Shown here: piece by piece, positions 26,450 through 34,618 of the stretch
Position numbering within the stretch: position 1 is the first letter of the stretch
Layout of the letters: the number at the start of each line of letters is the position of its first letter
Origin: Streptosporangiaceae bacterium
Lineage (GTDB): Bacteria; Actinomycetota; Actinomycetes; Streptosporangiales; Streptosporangiaceae
Direction: 5' to 3'
DNA length: 41,537 nt
Assembly (NCBI GenBank): GCA_025964715.1
Contig: JAOPYH010000396.1
Coordinates: 1 to 41,537, forward strand
Translations under genes and position numbers: made by a program
The notes under the pieces: generated by a model
Databases searched by the model: none
What the model saw: the letters and a program-made list of their open reading frames with translations, nothing else
What the model was told of the DNA's origin: nothing

Positions 26450-27427
26450 GTGGCGATGCTGACCACCGACGTGCTGGCGGCCGTACTGGCCGGGAGCCTC
26501 GTGGGTGGCGGGGTGCTGCTGTTCATCGTCGCGTTGCGCGGCCTGCCCGTACGGCCGGGCCGTCCCGAACGGGTCCGCAGCCGTGAGGAGATCCTGCGGG
26601 CCCTGACCACGCGCGGTGCGATGGCGGTCATCGCGGGCGCGGCGGCGCTGGTCGCCACCCGCTGGCCGGTCGCCGCGCTCGGCACGGGGCTCCTCGCCTT
26701 CGGGTGGAACGGCATCGCGGGCGGCGCCGCCGAGGAGCGCAGGGCGATGGCCCGGCTCGAGGCCCTCGCCGCCTGGACCGAGTCGCTACGCGACACCATC
26801 GCCGGCGCGGTCGGCCTGGAACAGGCGATCCCGTCCTCGCTGCGCGCGGCCGCTCCGGTCCTGCAACCGCATCTGCGCCTCCTCGTCGACCGCCTGCACA
26901 CCCGGATGCCGATGGCGGACGCGCTGCGCAGGCTGGCCGACGACCTCGACGACCCCTCGGCCGACCTGGTGATCGGGGCGTTGATCCTCAACTCCCGGCT
27001 CCGCGGGCCCGGCCTGCGGGACATGCTGGGCGCCCTGTCCACGTCGGCCCGCGCCGAGCTGGACATGCGCCGCCGGGTCGAGGCCAACCGGCGTACGACC
27101 CGGCGCAGTGTGCAGATCGTGGTCGGGGTCTCCGTAGGCACGGCACTACTGCTCGCGGTCTTCAACCGGGCGTACGTCGGCGTCTATGACGGCTTTGTCG
27201 GGCAGCTGGTGCTCGCCGTGGTCGTGGGGCTGTTCGCGCTCGGGTTCGTGTGGCTGCGCAGGCTCGCCCGCTATGACATGCCGCAGCGGTTCCTCGGCCG
27301 CCCGGACGCGCAGCCCGGCGTCCCGTCCGAGGTGCCCGCGACCGTGGCCGGCTGGCAGGGTGGCCGCGCGGACGGGACTCGGCTGCGGGGACGGCATGCG
27401 ATGGACGCGGGCGGGGGGCCCTCGTGA
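26450..27427 (+). CDS. tadB: Tad inner-membrane platform protein TadB
   Basis: 325 residues from GTG 26450; ATG 26456 is nearly as good. It is a type II secretion F-domain protein with N-terminal membrane segments (about 8-30 and 52-80), a cytoplasmic helical F domain (LEALAAWTESLRDTIAGAVGLEQAI, broken here by motif GLEQAIP, and later LADDLDDPSADLVIGALIL), then two membrane segments (about 222-240 and 248-268). A tail of about 50 residues follows. It forms the platform with TadC on which TadA acts. The stop overlaps the TadC start by four bases. Confidence 0.88.
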   Translation: MAMLTTDVLAAVLAGSLVGGGVLLFIVALRGLPVRPGRPERVRSREEILRALTTRGAMAVIAGAAALVATRWPVAALGTGLLAFGWNGIAGGAAEERRAMARLEALAAWTESLRDTIAGAVGLEQAIPSSLRAAAPVLQPHLRLLVDRLHTRMPMADALRRLADDLDDPSADLVIGALILNSRLRGPGLRDMLGALSTSARAELDMRRRVEANRRTTRRSVQIVVGVSVGTALLLAVFNRAYVGVYDGFVGQLVLAVVVGLFALGFVWLRRLARYDMPQRFLGRPDAQPGVPSEVPATVAGWQGGRADGTRLRGRHAMDAGGGPS

Positions 27428-28341
27428 ACGCACCACTGGTGGCCGGCGCGGCCGTCGGGATCGGGATCTTCCTCCTGCTGCGGGCGCTGTTCCCGCCGCG
27501 ACCCGGTCTCGCCGCGAGCGTGGCCGCCTTCGACGCCGCCGCCCGCCGGCGCGACGAGGACGCCCGGGCCGGCCGCATGTCGCCGACCAGCGAGAAGGTC
27601 GGCGGGCTGCGGTCCAGGCTGGGCCGCAGGCTCGCACGGTTCTATGACGAACAGGGCTGGGAGCAGCGTTCAATACGAGCCGACCTGGCGATCCTGGAGC
27701 GGTCCTTCGAGGGGTTCCTCGCCACCAAGTTCCTGCTGCCCGCCGCGGCCCTGGTCTTCGTCCCGGTGCTGGTGGGCTACTTCGCCCTGCTCGGCATCGG
27801 CTCGTCGCCGGCGGTCCCGCTCTGGCTCGGCGTGCTGTTCGCGGTGGTGTTCTTCTTCTTCCCCGACCTGCAGCTCCGTCAGGAGGCGGCGCAGCGGCGC
27901 AGGGACTTTCGTTACGTGGTCGGAGCGTTCCTGGACCTGGTCGCCATGAATCTCGCCGGTGGCCGCGGCGTCCCCGAGGCGCTGATGACGGCGGCACAGG
28001 TCGGCGAGGGCTGGGCGATCCGCCGCATCCGGGACGCGCTGGCCAATGCCCGCATCACCGGGCAGACGCCATGGCGGGCGCTCGGCAACCTCGGTGACGA
28101 GGTCGACGTCGCGGAGCTGCGTGACCTGTCCGCGGCGCTCGGGCTCGTCGCCGACGATGGCGCCAAGGTCCGCCAGTCCCTGTCGGCCCGCGCCGCGTCC
28201 ATGCGCAGCCGTCAGCTGTCGGAGGTCGAAGGCAAGGCCGGCGAGCGTTCGCAGTCGATGCTCGTCGCGCAGCTGTTGCTGTGCACCGGCTTTCTCGTCT
28301 TTCTGGCTTTTCCGGCGGTCATGCGGGTCCTTGCCGCATAA
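27424..28341 (+). CDS. tadC: Tad inner-membrane platform protein TadC
   Basis: 305 residues from GTG 27424, overlapping tadB (GTGA). The N-terminal membrane segment is followed by a charged region (DAAARRRDEDARAGR), two adjacent membrane segments (about 98-120 and 125-145), and an F domain with FRYVVGAFLDLVAMNLAGG then RGVPEALMTAA. RIRDALANARITGQTPWRAL and LGLVADDGAKVRQSL are also family-typical. A last membrane segment (LVAQLLLCTGFLVFLAFPAV) closes the protein. TadC partners TadB. The next gene, the pilin, follows after 39 bases with GAGGAG before its start. Confidence 0.88.
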   Translation: MNAPLVAGAAVGIGIFLLLRALFPPRPGLAASVAAFDAAARRRDEDARAGRMSPTSEKVGGLRSRLGRRLARFYDEQGWEQRSIRADLAILERSFEGFLATKFLLPAAALVFVPVLVGYFALLGIGSSPAVPLWLGVLFAVVFFFFPDLQLRQEAAQRRRDFRYVVGAFLDLVAMNLAGGRGVPEALMTAAQVGEGWAIRRIRDALANARITGQTPWRALGNLGDEVDVAELRDLSAALGLVADDGAKVRQSLSARAASMRSRQLSEVEGKAGERSQSMLVAQLLLCTGFLVFLAFPAVMRVLAA

Positions 28342-28380
28342 CCGTGGTTTCCTGAACAGCAGAACGCCGAGGAGCGCGAT

Positions 28381-28593
28381 ATGAACCCTCTGAAAGATCC
28401 GGCAATCGTCTATCTGCGGGTCCTGCTCGCCACGCGGGTGGACCGGCTGCGCACCGACGCCGATCGCAGCCGCGGCGCCTCCGCGATCGAATGGGCCATC
28501 ATCACGGGGATCCTGGCGCTGATCGCCATCGGGATCGGCGTGACCATCAAGAAAAAGGTCGACGACGCCGCGGCGAACATCCAGACGAAGTAG
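28381..28593 (+). CDS. flp: Flp-type pilin precursor
   Basis: 70 residues. A long leader (1-32) ends RSRG, and the mature part begins ASAIEWAIITGILALIAIG, a class IV prepilin hydrophobic helix with Glu at +5 (Glu37). Canonical Flp pilins have Glu-Tyr at +5/+6; here +6 is Trp. The C-terminus IKKKVDDAAANIQTK is short, so the mature pilin would be only 38 residues. Processing needs a TadV/CpaA prepilin peptidase, which is not in this window. The strong GAGGAG upstream fits high expression of the major subunit. Confidence 0.88.
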   Translation: MNPLKDPAIVYLRVLLATRVDRLRTDADRSRGASAIEWAIITGILALIAIGIGVTIKKKVDDAAANIQTK

Positions 28594-28597
28594 CGCG

Positions 28598-29047
28598 GTG
28601 AGCCGTCTCGCCCACCGGAACCCACGGAGCCGCAAGGCCGCGGACCGTGGGGCGACCTCGCTCGAACTCGCCCTGCTCACGCCCATCCTGCTGCTCGTGA
28701 TGCTGCTCGTCGTGCAGTTCGCGATGGTCTATCACGCCCGCCACGTGGCCCTGGCGGCGGCACAGGGCGGAGCCCGGGTGGCCCGCGGCGAGGTGCGGGG
28801 CGACTGGAAGGGCCACTCGGAGGAGACGGCTCGGACGCAGGTGCGCCAGTTCGGGTCGCGGCTGCTCGGCAACGCCGCCGCCCAGGCCGGCGGTGACCTG
28901 AGCGAGCGCTGGGTGGAGGTCAGCGGCGAGGCCGTGCAGGTCGTCCCGTTCCTCACCTTCCGGGTGCACCAGCGATCCGGCGGGCCGATCGAGTGTTACC
29001 GCCCGGACACCCGTGACGGCACCTCCCAGTGCGAGAACCGGCCATGA
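28598..29047 (+). CDS. TadE-like pseudopilin 1
   Basis: 149 residues from GTG 28598, four bases after the pilin stop. The segment DRGATSLELALLTPILLLVM is a prepilin-like helix with Gly18 as cleavage position and Glu23 at +5. The extracytoplasmic part has HARHVALAAAQGGARVARGE, typical of TadE, and ends with two cysteines (ECYRP and QCENR) that may pair. Its role is a minor pilus component. Its stop overlaps the next gene start (ATGA). Confidence 0.85.
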   Translation: MSRLAHRNPRSRKAADRGATSLELALLTPILLLVMLLVVQFAMVYHARHVALAAAQGGARVARGEVRGDWKGHSEETARTQVRQFGSRLLGNAAAQAGGDLSERWVEVSGEAVQVVPFLTFRVHQRSGGPIECYRPDTRDGTSQCENRP

Positions 29048-29481
29048 GCGCGTTTCCCCGCGGCCGCGCCGCCGCGCGACCGGAGCGCGGCTCGATGGCC
29101 CTGGAGCTCGCCCTGGTGACGCCCGTACTCATCGCGTTCCTGATGCTCATGGCCGGCGTGGGCCGGATGGTCGAGGCTCAGAGCCAGGTCGACGGCGCCG
29201 CGCGGGACGGCGCGCGGGCCGCCTCGGTGGGCCGCAGCCAGGGCGATGCCGCCACTTTCGCCGACCGGGCGAGCAGGGAGACGCTCAAGACCCGGGACTG
29301 GTGCCAGGGTGGGCCCCGTGTCGCTCCGGACCTGTCCGAGTGGGCCCCGGGCGGGCAGGTCACCGTGACCGTCACCTGCGACGTCGACCTGGGCGGGATG
29401 TCGCTCATCGGCCTCCCCGGCACCAAGTCGATGACCGGCACCGCGACCGTGCCGCTCGACACCTTCCGGAGGACCCAGTGA
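29044..29481 (+). CDS. TadE-like pseudopilin 2
   Basis: 145 residues from ATG 29044, which overlaps the previous stop. The helix ERGSMALELALVTPVLIAFL has Gly16 as the cleavage position and Glu21 at +5. It is followed by AQSQVDGAARDGARAASVGR, the usual amphipathic TadE/TadF helix, and a beta-rich end with two cysteines (DWCQGG and VTCDVD). It is a paralogue of the preceding protein and could be TadF. Its stop overlaps the next start (GTGA), after a GGAGG that serves that gene. Confidence 0.85.
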   Translation: MSAFPRGRAAARPERGSMALELALVTPVLIAFLMLMAGVGRMVEAQSQVDGAARDGARAASVGRSQGDAATFADRASRETLKTRDWCQGGPRVAPDLSEWAPGGQVTVTVTCDVDLGGMSLIGLPGTKSMTGTATVPLDTFRRTQ

Positions 29482-29921
29482 GCCGCCGCGGACGCTGTGA
29501 ACCGCTCCCGCGGGACCGGGGGACGGTCTCGCTCTTCACGGTCATCTTCGCCGTCTTCGTGATCCTGCTGGCCGGCCTGCTGGTCGACGGGGGACTCGCC
29601 ATCCACGCACGGCAGCGCGCGGCCGACATCGCCGAGCAGGGCGCGCGGGCGGCCGCGGACGACATCGACCTCGCCTACCTGCGTACGACCGGACGGCCGC
29701 GCATAGCCGACGGCGACAGCGCCTGCGCGAGGGCACGACGGCTGGTCGCGAGATACCCGGAGGTGAACGGCGACGTGGGCTGTGTGGTGAGCGGCGACCG
29801 GCAATCCGCGACGGTCGAGGTCACAATCCAGGTGGAGCTTCAACTGCTCAGCATCATGCCGGGTTTCGGCACCTTTACCATGACGTCGAGGGCGTCGGCC
29901 CACCCACAGGCAGGGGTCTGA
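29478..29921 (+). CDS. TadG-like pilus protein (Rv3654c-like helix-pseudopilin)
   Basis: 147 residues from GTG 29478, with GGAGG at 29468-29472. The start DRGTVSLFTVIFAVFVILLAG looks like the two preceding pseudopilins but has Phe where Glu +5 should be, so it is probably not cleaved and methylated as a pilin. HARQRAADIAEQGARAAADDI resembles the TadE helix; the C-terminal half is beta-rich with two cysteines (DSACARAR and GCVVSG). It matches the pattern of the short TadG-like protein found at this place in actinobacterial tad operons. Confidence 0.8.
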   Translation: MSRRGRCEPLPRDRGTVSLFTVIFAVFVILLAGLLVDGGLAIHARQRAADIAEQGARAAADDIDLAYLRTTGRPRIADGDSACARARRLVARYPEVNGDVGCVVSGDRQSATVEVTIQVELQLLSIMPGFGTFTMTSRASAHPQAGV

Positions 29922-29939
29922 AGCCGCGAGGGAGCACAG

Positions 29940-32780
29940 ATGAGCGCAGCCCGTCGGACAGCGCGGGTTCACGGCCGCCGGAGCTCCGCGGAGGTGCTCG
30001 AGGGGATCGCCGCGGTCGCCGCGTTGGCCGCGCTTGTCGCCGGCGTCCCGTTCGCCCTGTTGACCTTCTTCGGCTCCCCGGTGCCGGAGCAGTGGCCCAC
30101 GCTGAACACGCTCACCCAGCGGCTCGGGCCCAGCTCGCTCATCACGATCCTGGTCGTCCTGGTCTGGCTCGCGTGGATCCAGCTCAGCCTCTGCGTGATC
30201 GTCGAGGTCTACGCCGGTGTGCGGGGCGTCGGTGTGCCGGCCCGGGTTCCGCTGGCCGGGGGCACGCAGTCGATGGTGCATCGGCTCGTCGTGACGGCGT
30301 TGCTGCTGTTCACCGCCACCACGGCCATCATGCCGGCGTTCAGCGGCCGTGACCTGCACGCCGCGCGTCCCGTCCAGACACAGTCCCAGGAGCTGCACCG
30401 CATCCCGGCCGTCCCCGAGGCCGGCACCCCGGCCGAGCCGGCGGAGAGCGTCCAGAGCCCGCCGGTGCAGAAGTCCAAGGCCACGAAGATCTACCACGTG
30501 CATCCCCCGCACGGCCGCCATCACGAGAGCCTCTGGGAGATCGCGGACAAGTGCCTCGGGGACGGACGCCGCTACCCGGAGATCTACGCGCTGAACAAGG
30601 GCCGGGAACAGCCCGACGGCAGCCGGCTGACCATCGCGAGCCTGATCCGCCCGGGCTGGATCCTGGAGATGCCGGACGACGCGGTCGGCGCCGAGGTGGT
30701 GCCGGTGCACGACCTCGGCGAGCACCGCCCCCACGGCACGCCGAAGCCGGCCCCGCACAAGCTCGCCGAACCGCCGCCGCACGCGGCCCAGGCCCCCGGG
30801 CACCAGGCCCAGCCGGCTCCGCGGCACCAGATCCCACAGCAGCGCGCGCCGCAGGGCGCGCAGGCACCCGCGCGAGGGCAGGACACGGCCGCCACGACCC
30901 CATCGGCGGGCGGCTATGAGTTCGGCTGGCCCGAGGGACTCTCGGTGGCCTCGTTGCTGGCCGCCGGCCTGCTGGCCGCGCTCGGACGCCGGCGACGCGA
31001 GCAGATGTGGCACCGCGCGTTCGGCCAGATGATCGCAGCGCCGGAGGGCGACGCCGCCGTCGCCGAACAGGCCCTGCGCATCGGGGCCGACACCGAGGGC
31101 ACCAGGCTGCTCGATCTGGGCCTGCGGCAGATGTCCAAGGCGCTGGCGGCCGACGGCCGTACACCCCCCACCGTCTACGGCGTCCACCTCGGCGCCGAGA
31201 CCCTCGACCTCTGGATCGCCCCGGCCGACCGGAACCCGCTCCCGCCGTGGGAGGCCCACGACAACGGGCAGGTCTGGCGGTTGCGCCGGGACTGGGTCCG
31301 CGAGATCCCGCTGGATCCCGACGGCCTGCGCGACGTTCTCGCGCCCTACCCGGGCCTGATCTCCCTCGGCACCAACCACAAGGGCCGCATTCTCGTCGAC
31401 CTGGAGGCCGCGCACGGACTGATCGCGCTGCGCGGTCCAGAGGACGCCCGGCGGGCCGTGCTCGCGGCGGTCGCCACGGAGCTGGCGACCAACCGCTGGT
31501 CCGACCACATGCGCATCACTCTCGTGGGCTTCGGCGAAGAGCTGTCGCAGATCGCCCCCGACCGCATCCGCGCGGTGCGGTCACTCGGCGAGGCGCTGCC
31601 GGAGCTGGAGGCGCGCGCGGAGGAGGTGCGGCAGGCCCTCGCCGCCTCCGGCGCCGACTCGGTGCTCACCGGCCGCTGCCGCGGGGTGTTCGGCGAGGCG
31701 TGGATGCCGCACTACCTCGTCATGGCCGACGAGCCGACCGACAAGGAGACCGACCGGCTGATCGCGCTGGCCCGCACCGGCCGCCGGATGGCGGCGGGTT
31801 ACATCGTGCCCGGTGACGTGCAGGGGGCGACCTGGACCTGGGAGGTCACCGCCGCGGGCCGGCTACAGGCCGGCGTGCTCGGCTTCGAGGTCGAGGCGCA
31901 GCTCGTCCCCGAGCCCCACTACCGGGCGGTCGTGGAGCTCTTCCGCACGGCGGGCCGGGTCGAAGGCGTCCCGCTCCCGGGCCTGGAGGACGACCCCGCT
32001 TCGGCGGCGATGGACATCGACCTGAAGCCGGTGGTGGACCTGCGGCTCCTCGGCCCGATCGAGGTCGACGCGCCCGGGCCGATGGAGGATGCCCGCCGGG
32101 CCCTCTGCACGGAGGTGCTGGTCTATCTGGCGACCCATCCCGGTGGCGTGCATCCCACGGTCCTGAGCGGGGCGGTCTGGCCTCGTGGGGCCACGGCCGG
32201 CGTCCGCGACGCCACGATCGCCCGCGTCTCGGACTGGCTCGGCCGCGACTCACGGGGCCGGCCGAACCTCTACTACGACGAGGCGGGCCGGATCAAGCTG
32301 GGCTCGGAGGTCCGGGTCGACTGGAGCGTGCTGCGCTGGCTCGTCTGGCGGTCGGCGGCCGAGCCGGCCTCGGAGACCGCCTACATGTCCTATGCCCTCG
32401 ACCTGGTCCGGGGGCCGCTGCTGGCCGGCCGGCCGCGGGGCCGTTACGGCTGGCTGGCCGTCGACGGGCTGGAGTACGAGGCCGTGGCCAGGGTCATCGA
32501 CATCGCCCACCGGCTCGTCGTGCTGCGACTCGACGACGGCGACGCCCGCGGTGCGATCGCGGCCGCCCGCGCCGGACTCCGCCTCGCCCGCGAGGACGAG
32601 GGCCTGTGGCGGGACCTGCTGCGGGCCACACACGCCGCGGGGGACCCGGAGCCGCTACGGGACGCGGTCGAGGAGCTCCGCCTGCGGGTCGAGCGAGGCC
32701 CCATGCTCGGTCAGATGCAACCCGAGACCGAGGCCCTGATCGAGGAGCTCCTGCCGCAGTATCGCCGGGTGGCCATCTAG
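29940..32780 (+). CDS. Membrane-spanning LysM protein with cytoplasmic SARP-type DNA-binding and BTAD domains
   Basis: 946 residues. Three membrane segments (about 21-44, 66-91 and 113-134) are followed by a LysM domain (about 183-245, ESLWEIADKCLGDG, RYPEIYALN, IRPGWILEMP). A Pro/His/Gln-rich linker (250-320) leads to a fourth membrane segment (331-349) ending GRRRREQMWHR. The charges place LysM outside and the long C-terminus inside. Residues 360-690 contain a region with strand-helix pattern HGLIALRGPEDARRAVLAAV, like a P-loop without Walker A. Residues 694-800 look like a SARP winged helix (VDLRLLGPIEVDAP), and 805-940 like a BTAD TPR domain. It likely binds peptidoglycan and DNA or protein partners; no target is evident. 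It is the last gene of the pilus operon, 18 bases after the TadG-like gene. Confidence 0.85.
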   Translation: MSAARRTARVHGRRSSAEVLEGIAAVAALAALVAGVPFALLTFFGSPVPEQWPTLNTLTQRLGPSSLITILVVLVWLAWIQLSLCVIVEVYAGVRGVGVPARVPLAGGTQSMVHRLVVTALLLFTATTAIMPAFSGRDLHAARPVQTQSQELHRIPAVPEAGTPAEPAESVQSPPVQKSKATKIYHVHPPHGRHHESLWEIADKCLGDGRRYPEIYALNKGREQPDGSRLTIASLIRPGWILEMPDDAVGAEVVPVHDLGEHRPHGTPKPAPHKLAEPPPHAAQAPGHQAQPAPRHQIPQQRAPQGAQAPARGQDTAATTPSAGGYEFGWPEGLSVASLLAAGLLAALGRRRREQMWHRAFGQMIAAPEGDAAVAEQALRIGADTEGTRLLDLGLRQMSKALAADGRTPPTVYGVHLGAETLDLWIAPADRNPLPPWEAHDNGQVWRLRRDWVREIPLDPDGLRDVLAPYPGLISLGTNHKGRILVDLEAAHGLIALRGPEDARRAVLAAVATELATNRWSDHMRITLVGFGEELSQIAPDRIRAVRSLGEALPELEARAEEVRQALAASGADSVLTGRCRGVFGEAWMPHYLVMADEPTDKETDRLIALARTGRRMAAGYIVPGDVQGATWTWEVTAAGRLQAGVLGFEVEAQLVPEPHYRAVVELFRTAGRVEGVPLPGLEDDPASAAMDIDLKPVVDLRLLGPIEVDAPGPMEDARRALCTEVLVYLATHPGGVHPTVLSGAVWPRGATAGVRDATIARVSDWLGRDSRGRPNLYYDEAGRIKLGSEVRVDWSVLRWLVWRSAAEPASETAYMSYALDLVRGPLLAGRPRGRYGWLAVDGLEYEAVARVIDIAHRLVVLRLDDGDARGAIAAARAGLRLAREDEGLWRDLLRATHAAGDPEPLRDAVEELRLRVERGPMLGQMQPETEALIEELLPQYRRVAI

Positions 32781-32784
32781 CCGG

Positions 32785-34026
32785 TCAGCGCAGGTTGCCG
32801 TTGTGCCCGAGGGAGAAGCGGCCCGGCTGCGGGTACACGCACACGCCGGCGCCGCCACGGGCGGCACCGACCCGCCTGATCAGCCGGCCGGTCTCGGTGG
32901 AGACGGCATAGGCTCCGCCGCCCGAGCGGTCGGACAGCCAGAGCACTTTTCCGTCCGCCGACACCCCGCCCATGCCCGGGGACCCGGTGCCCGGCAGCCG
33001 CCAGTGCTTCACCACCCGCCGGGTGGCGAAGTCGATGACCGAGATCGTGCCGTCGCCGCCGTTGGAGACGTACAGGACCCGGGCGTCGCGGCTCGGATGC
33101 AGGCCGTCGGCCCCCGGGCCGGTGCGGATGAAGCCCAGGCTCGTGAACGCGGCGGCGTCGATCAGCCAGACTCCGCCGGCGGCGGGGTCGCTGACATAGA
33201 ACACGGTGCCGTCCGGAGACAGCCGCACATCCTGCGGAGTGGCGCGCTGACCCAGCCGGAGCACGCCCGTGACCCGCCGCCGCCGCGGATCCACCCGTAC
33301 GAGCCGGCCGGAGAACCGGCAGCTCGCGACCAGGAACGCACCCGTCGCCGAGAAGTCGGCGTGGCGCACCCCCCGGCACGGCAACCTCAGGGTGGTCCGC
33401 AGCCGCATCGTCTGCGGGTCGCGGAAGTCGATGCGGCGCAGCCGGCCGGCCATCACCAGCGCGGTCCGGCCGTCCGGGGTGAAATAGAGGTCGTAGGGCG
33501 ATGGGACCCGCACCGCGGGCCCGCGCCTGCCGGTGCGCGGGTCCACCGGCACGAGGGCGTCGCCGGCGCTGTCGGCCAGCCACAGGGTCTTCAGATCCCA
33601 GGACGGCACGACGCGCTCGGGCGAGCCGGCCACCGCCACCGTGCCGATGACCCGTTGGCTCGCCTGGTCGATGATGTCCAGCGTCCCCCCTTGCGGGTTC
33701 GGCACCCAGACCCGGGCCGGCAGCCGCCGGACGGCCTGGCTGAGCATGCCGGCCCCGGTGCCGGCATAGACCCGCGCGCTCCAGCCGGCCGTGCCCGAGG
33801 GACCGGCCCGGTCGCCCGGCCGGACACCGGCGATCTGGGGAACCGGGCCCGGCGGGTCGGTGCGGACGTACGGTGCCGGACCGGCCAATGCCAGCACGGA
33901 GGTGTCCGGGTCGCGGCCCTGCGCGTAGAACGGCACCGGTGAGCGGCAGCCGCTGAACAGCGCCGACGCCGCCACGGCCGCCGAGAGCACGCGGCCCGGC
34001 CTCTGCTCCCCGCGCGACCCGGCCAC
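32785..34026 (-). CDS. Lipoprotein with YVTN/YncE-type beta-propeller
   Basis: 413 residues from GTG 34026, chosen because TACAGT lies six bases upstream and a lipoprotein signal follows: basic start, VLSAAVAASALFSGC with Cys at about residue 28. Propeller blades repeat with the patterns VWVPNPQGGTLDIIDQASQRV, cut here after its first blade, then TLWLADSAGDALVPVDPRTG, VFYVSDPAAGGVWLIDAAA, LYVSNGGDGTISVIDFATRR and VLWLSDRSGGGAYAVSTETG. Proteins of this kind are surface or wall-associated scaffolds; no enzymatic residues can be assigned. The stop is four bases from the convergent LysM-SARP gene stop. Confidence 0.82.
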   Translation of the reverse strand: MAGSRGEQRPGRVLSAAVAASALFSGCRSPVPFYAQGRDPDTSVLALAGPAPYVRTDPPGPVPQIAGVRPGDRAGPSGTAGWSARVYAGTGAGMLSQAVRRLPARVWVPNPQGGTLDIIDQASQRVIGTVAVAGSPERVVPSWDLKTLWLADSAGDALVPVDPRTGRRGPAVRVPSPYDLYFTPDGRTALVMAGRLRRIDFRDPQTMRLRTTLRLPCRGVRHADFSATGAFLVASCRFSGRLVRVDPRRRRVTGVLRLGQRATPQDVRLSPDGTVFYVSDPAAGGVWLIDAAAFTSLGFIRTGPGADGLHPSRDARVLYVSNGGDGTISVIDFATRRVVKHWRLPGTGSPGMGGVSADGKVLWLSDRSGGGAYAVSTETGRLIRRVGAARGGAGVCVYPQPGRFSLGHNGNLR

Positions 34027-34032
34027 GCGGGG

Positions 34033-34038
34033 ACTGTA
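34033..34038 (-). promoter_or_regulatory. -10 element TACAGT for leaderless propeller lipoprotein gene
   Basis: TACAGT on the minus strand ends six bases before GTG 34026, fitting TANNNT-N6-start and the absence of a Shine-Dalgarno. Confidence 0.45.
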
Positions 34039-34111
34039 CCGACGTAACCACGCGCCGTGTCGGTGCGAGCACAAAAAGCCTGGGCCGGCCGGGGACGTCG
34101 GTGGCCGCGGG

Positions 34112-34618
34112 TCAGAGGGCGGCTTCGTGGCGCAGCAGCCATTCCTTGCGGTCCAGCCCGTAGGCGTAGCCGTTCAGTCTTCGCGCGCCGGTTCCGCCGG
34201 CGGCGATGACCCGATGGCACGGGATCACGGGTGCGATGAGGTTGCGGGCGCAGGCCTGCCCGGCGGCCCGGGCTCCGCGTTCGAGTCCGCCCCGGGCGGC
34301 CAGCTCGCCATAGCTGATCATCTCGCCCGGCCGCACCTGGCGCAGCGCAGACCAGAGCATGGCCCGCTTCGGAGCCGCCGGGGCGTGCACGGTCAGCGTG
34401 TCGAGGGCGTCGAGGTCACCGTCGAAGTACGCCACGTGCGCCCTGGCGATCTCGCCGAGGTCGGGCACCTCCACGAGCTCGTGCGCGCGCAGGGACGGAT
34501 GCAGGCGGGCGTGCAGGTCGCGGGGGTCGGCGGTGAAACCGGCGCCGACCAGCGCGGTGTCCTGCTCCAGCAGGGCCAGCGGCCCGATGGGCGTGCGCAG
34601 CACGGTCGCATGAATCAC
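34112..34618 (-). CDS. ogt: Methylated-DNA--protein-cysteine methyltransferase
   Basis: 168 residues from GTG 34618, overlapping the Ada-AlkA stop (GTGA). The active site is VIPCHRVI with acceptor Cys134. The helix-turn-helix region reads VRPGEMISYGELAARGG, and RRLNGYAYGLDRKEWLLRHE is the usual C-terminal end. It removes O6-methyl groups from guanine by suicide transfer. Length and motifs are those of Ogt without an N-terminal Ada domain. Coupled expression with the preceding Ada-AlkA gene suggests both are induced by alkylation damage, as in the mycobacterial alkA-ogt pair. Confidence 0.94.
   Translation of the reverse strand: MIHATVLRTPIGPLALLEQDTALVGAGFTADPRDLHARLHPSLRAHELVEVPDLGEIARAHVAYFDGDLDALDTLTVHAPAAPKRAMLWSALRQVRPGEMISYGELAARGGLERGARAAGQACARNLIAPVIPCHRVIAAGGTGARRLNGYAYGLDRKEWLLRHEAAL

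Noticed and set aside
32777..34072. Second minus-strand open frame across the propeller lipoprotein gene
   Set aside because: The other frame has a lipobox and repeated propeller blades; this one is low-complexity Arg/Gly/Ala/Pro.
34071..34090. T-run after ogt on the minus strand as an intrinsic terminator
   Set aside because: Five T follow GGCCGGCCCAGGC, but the best stem I can pair is only three base pairs.
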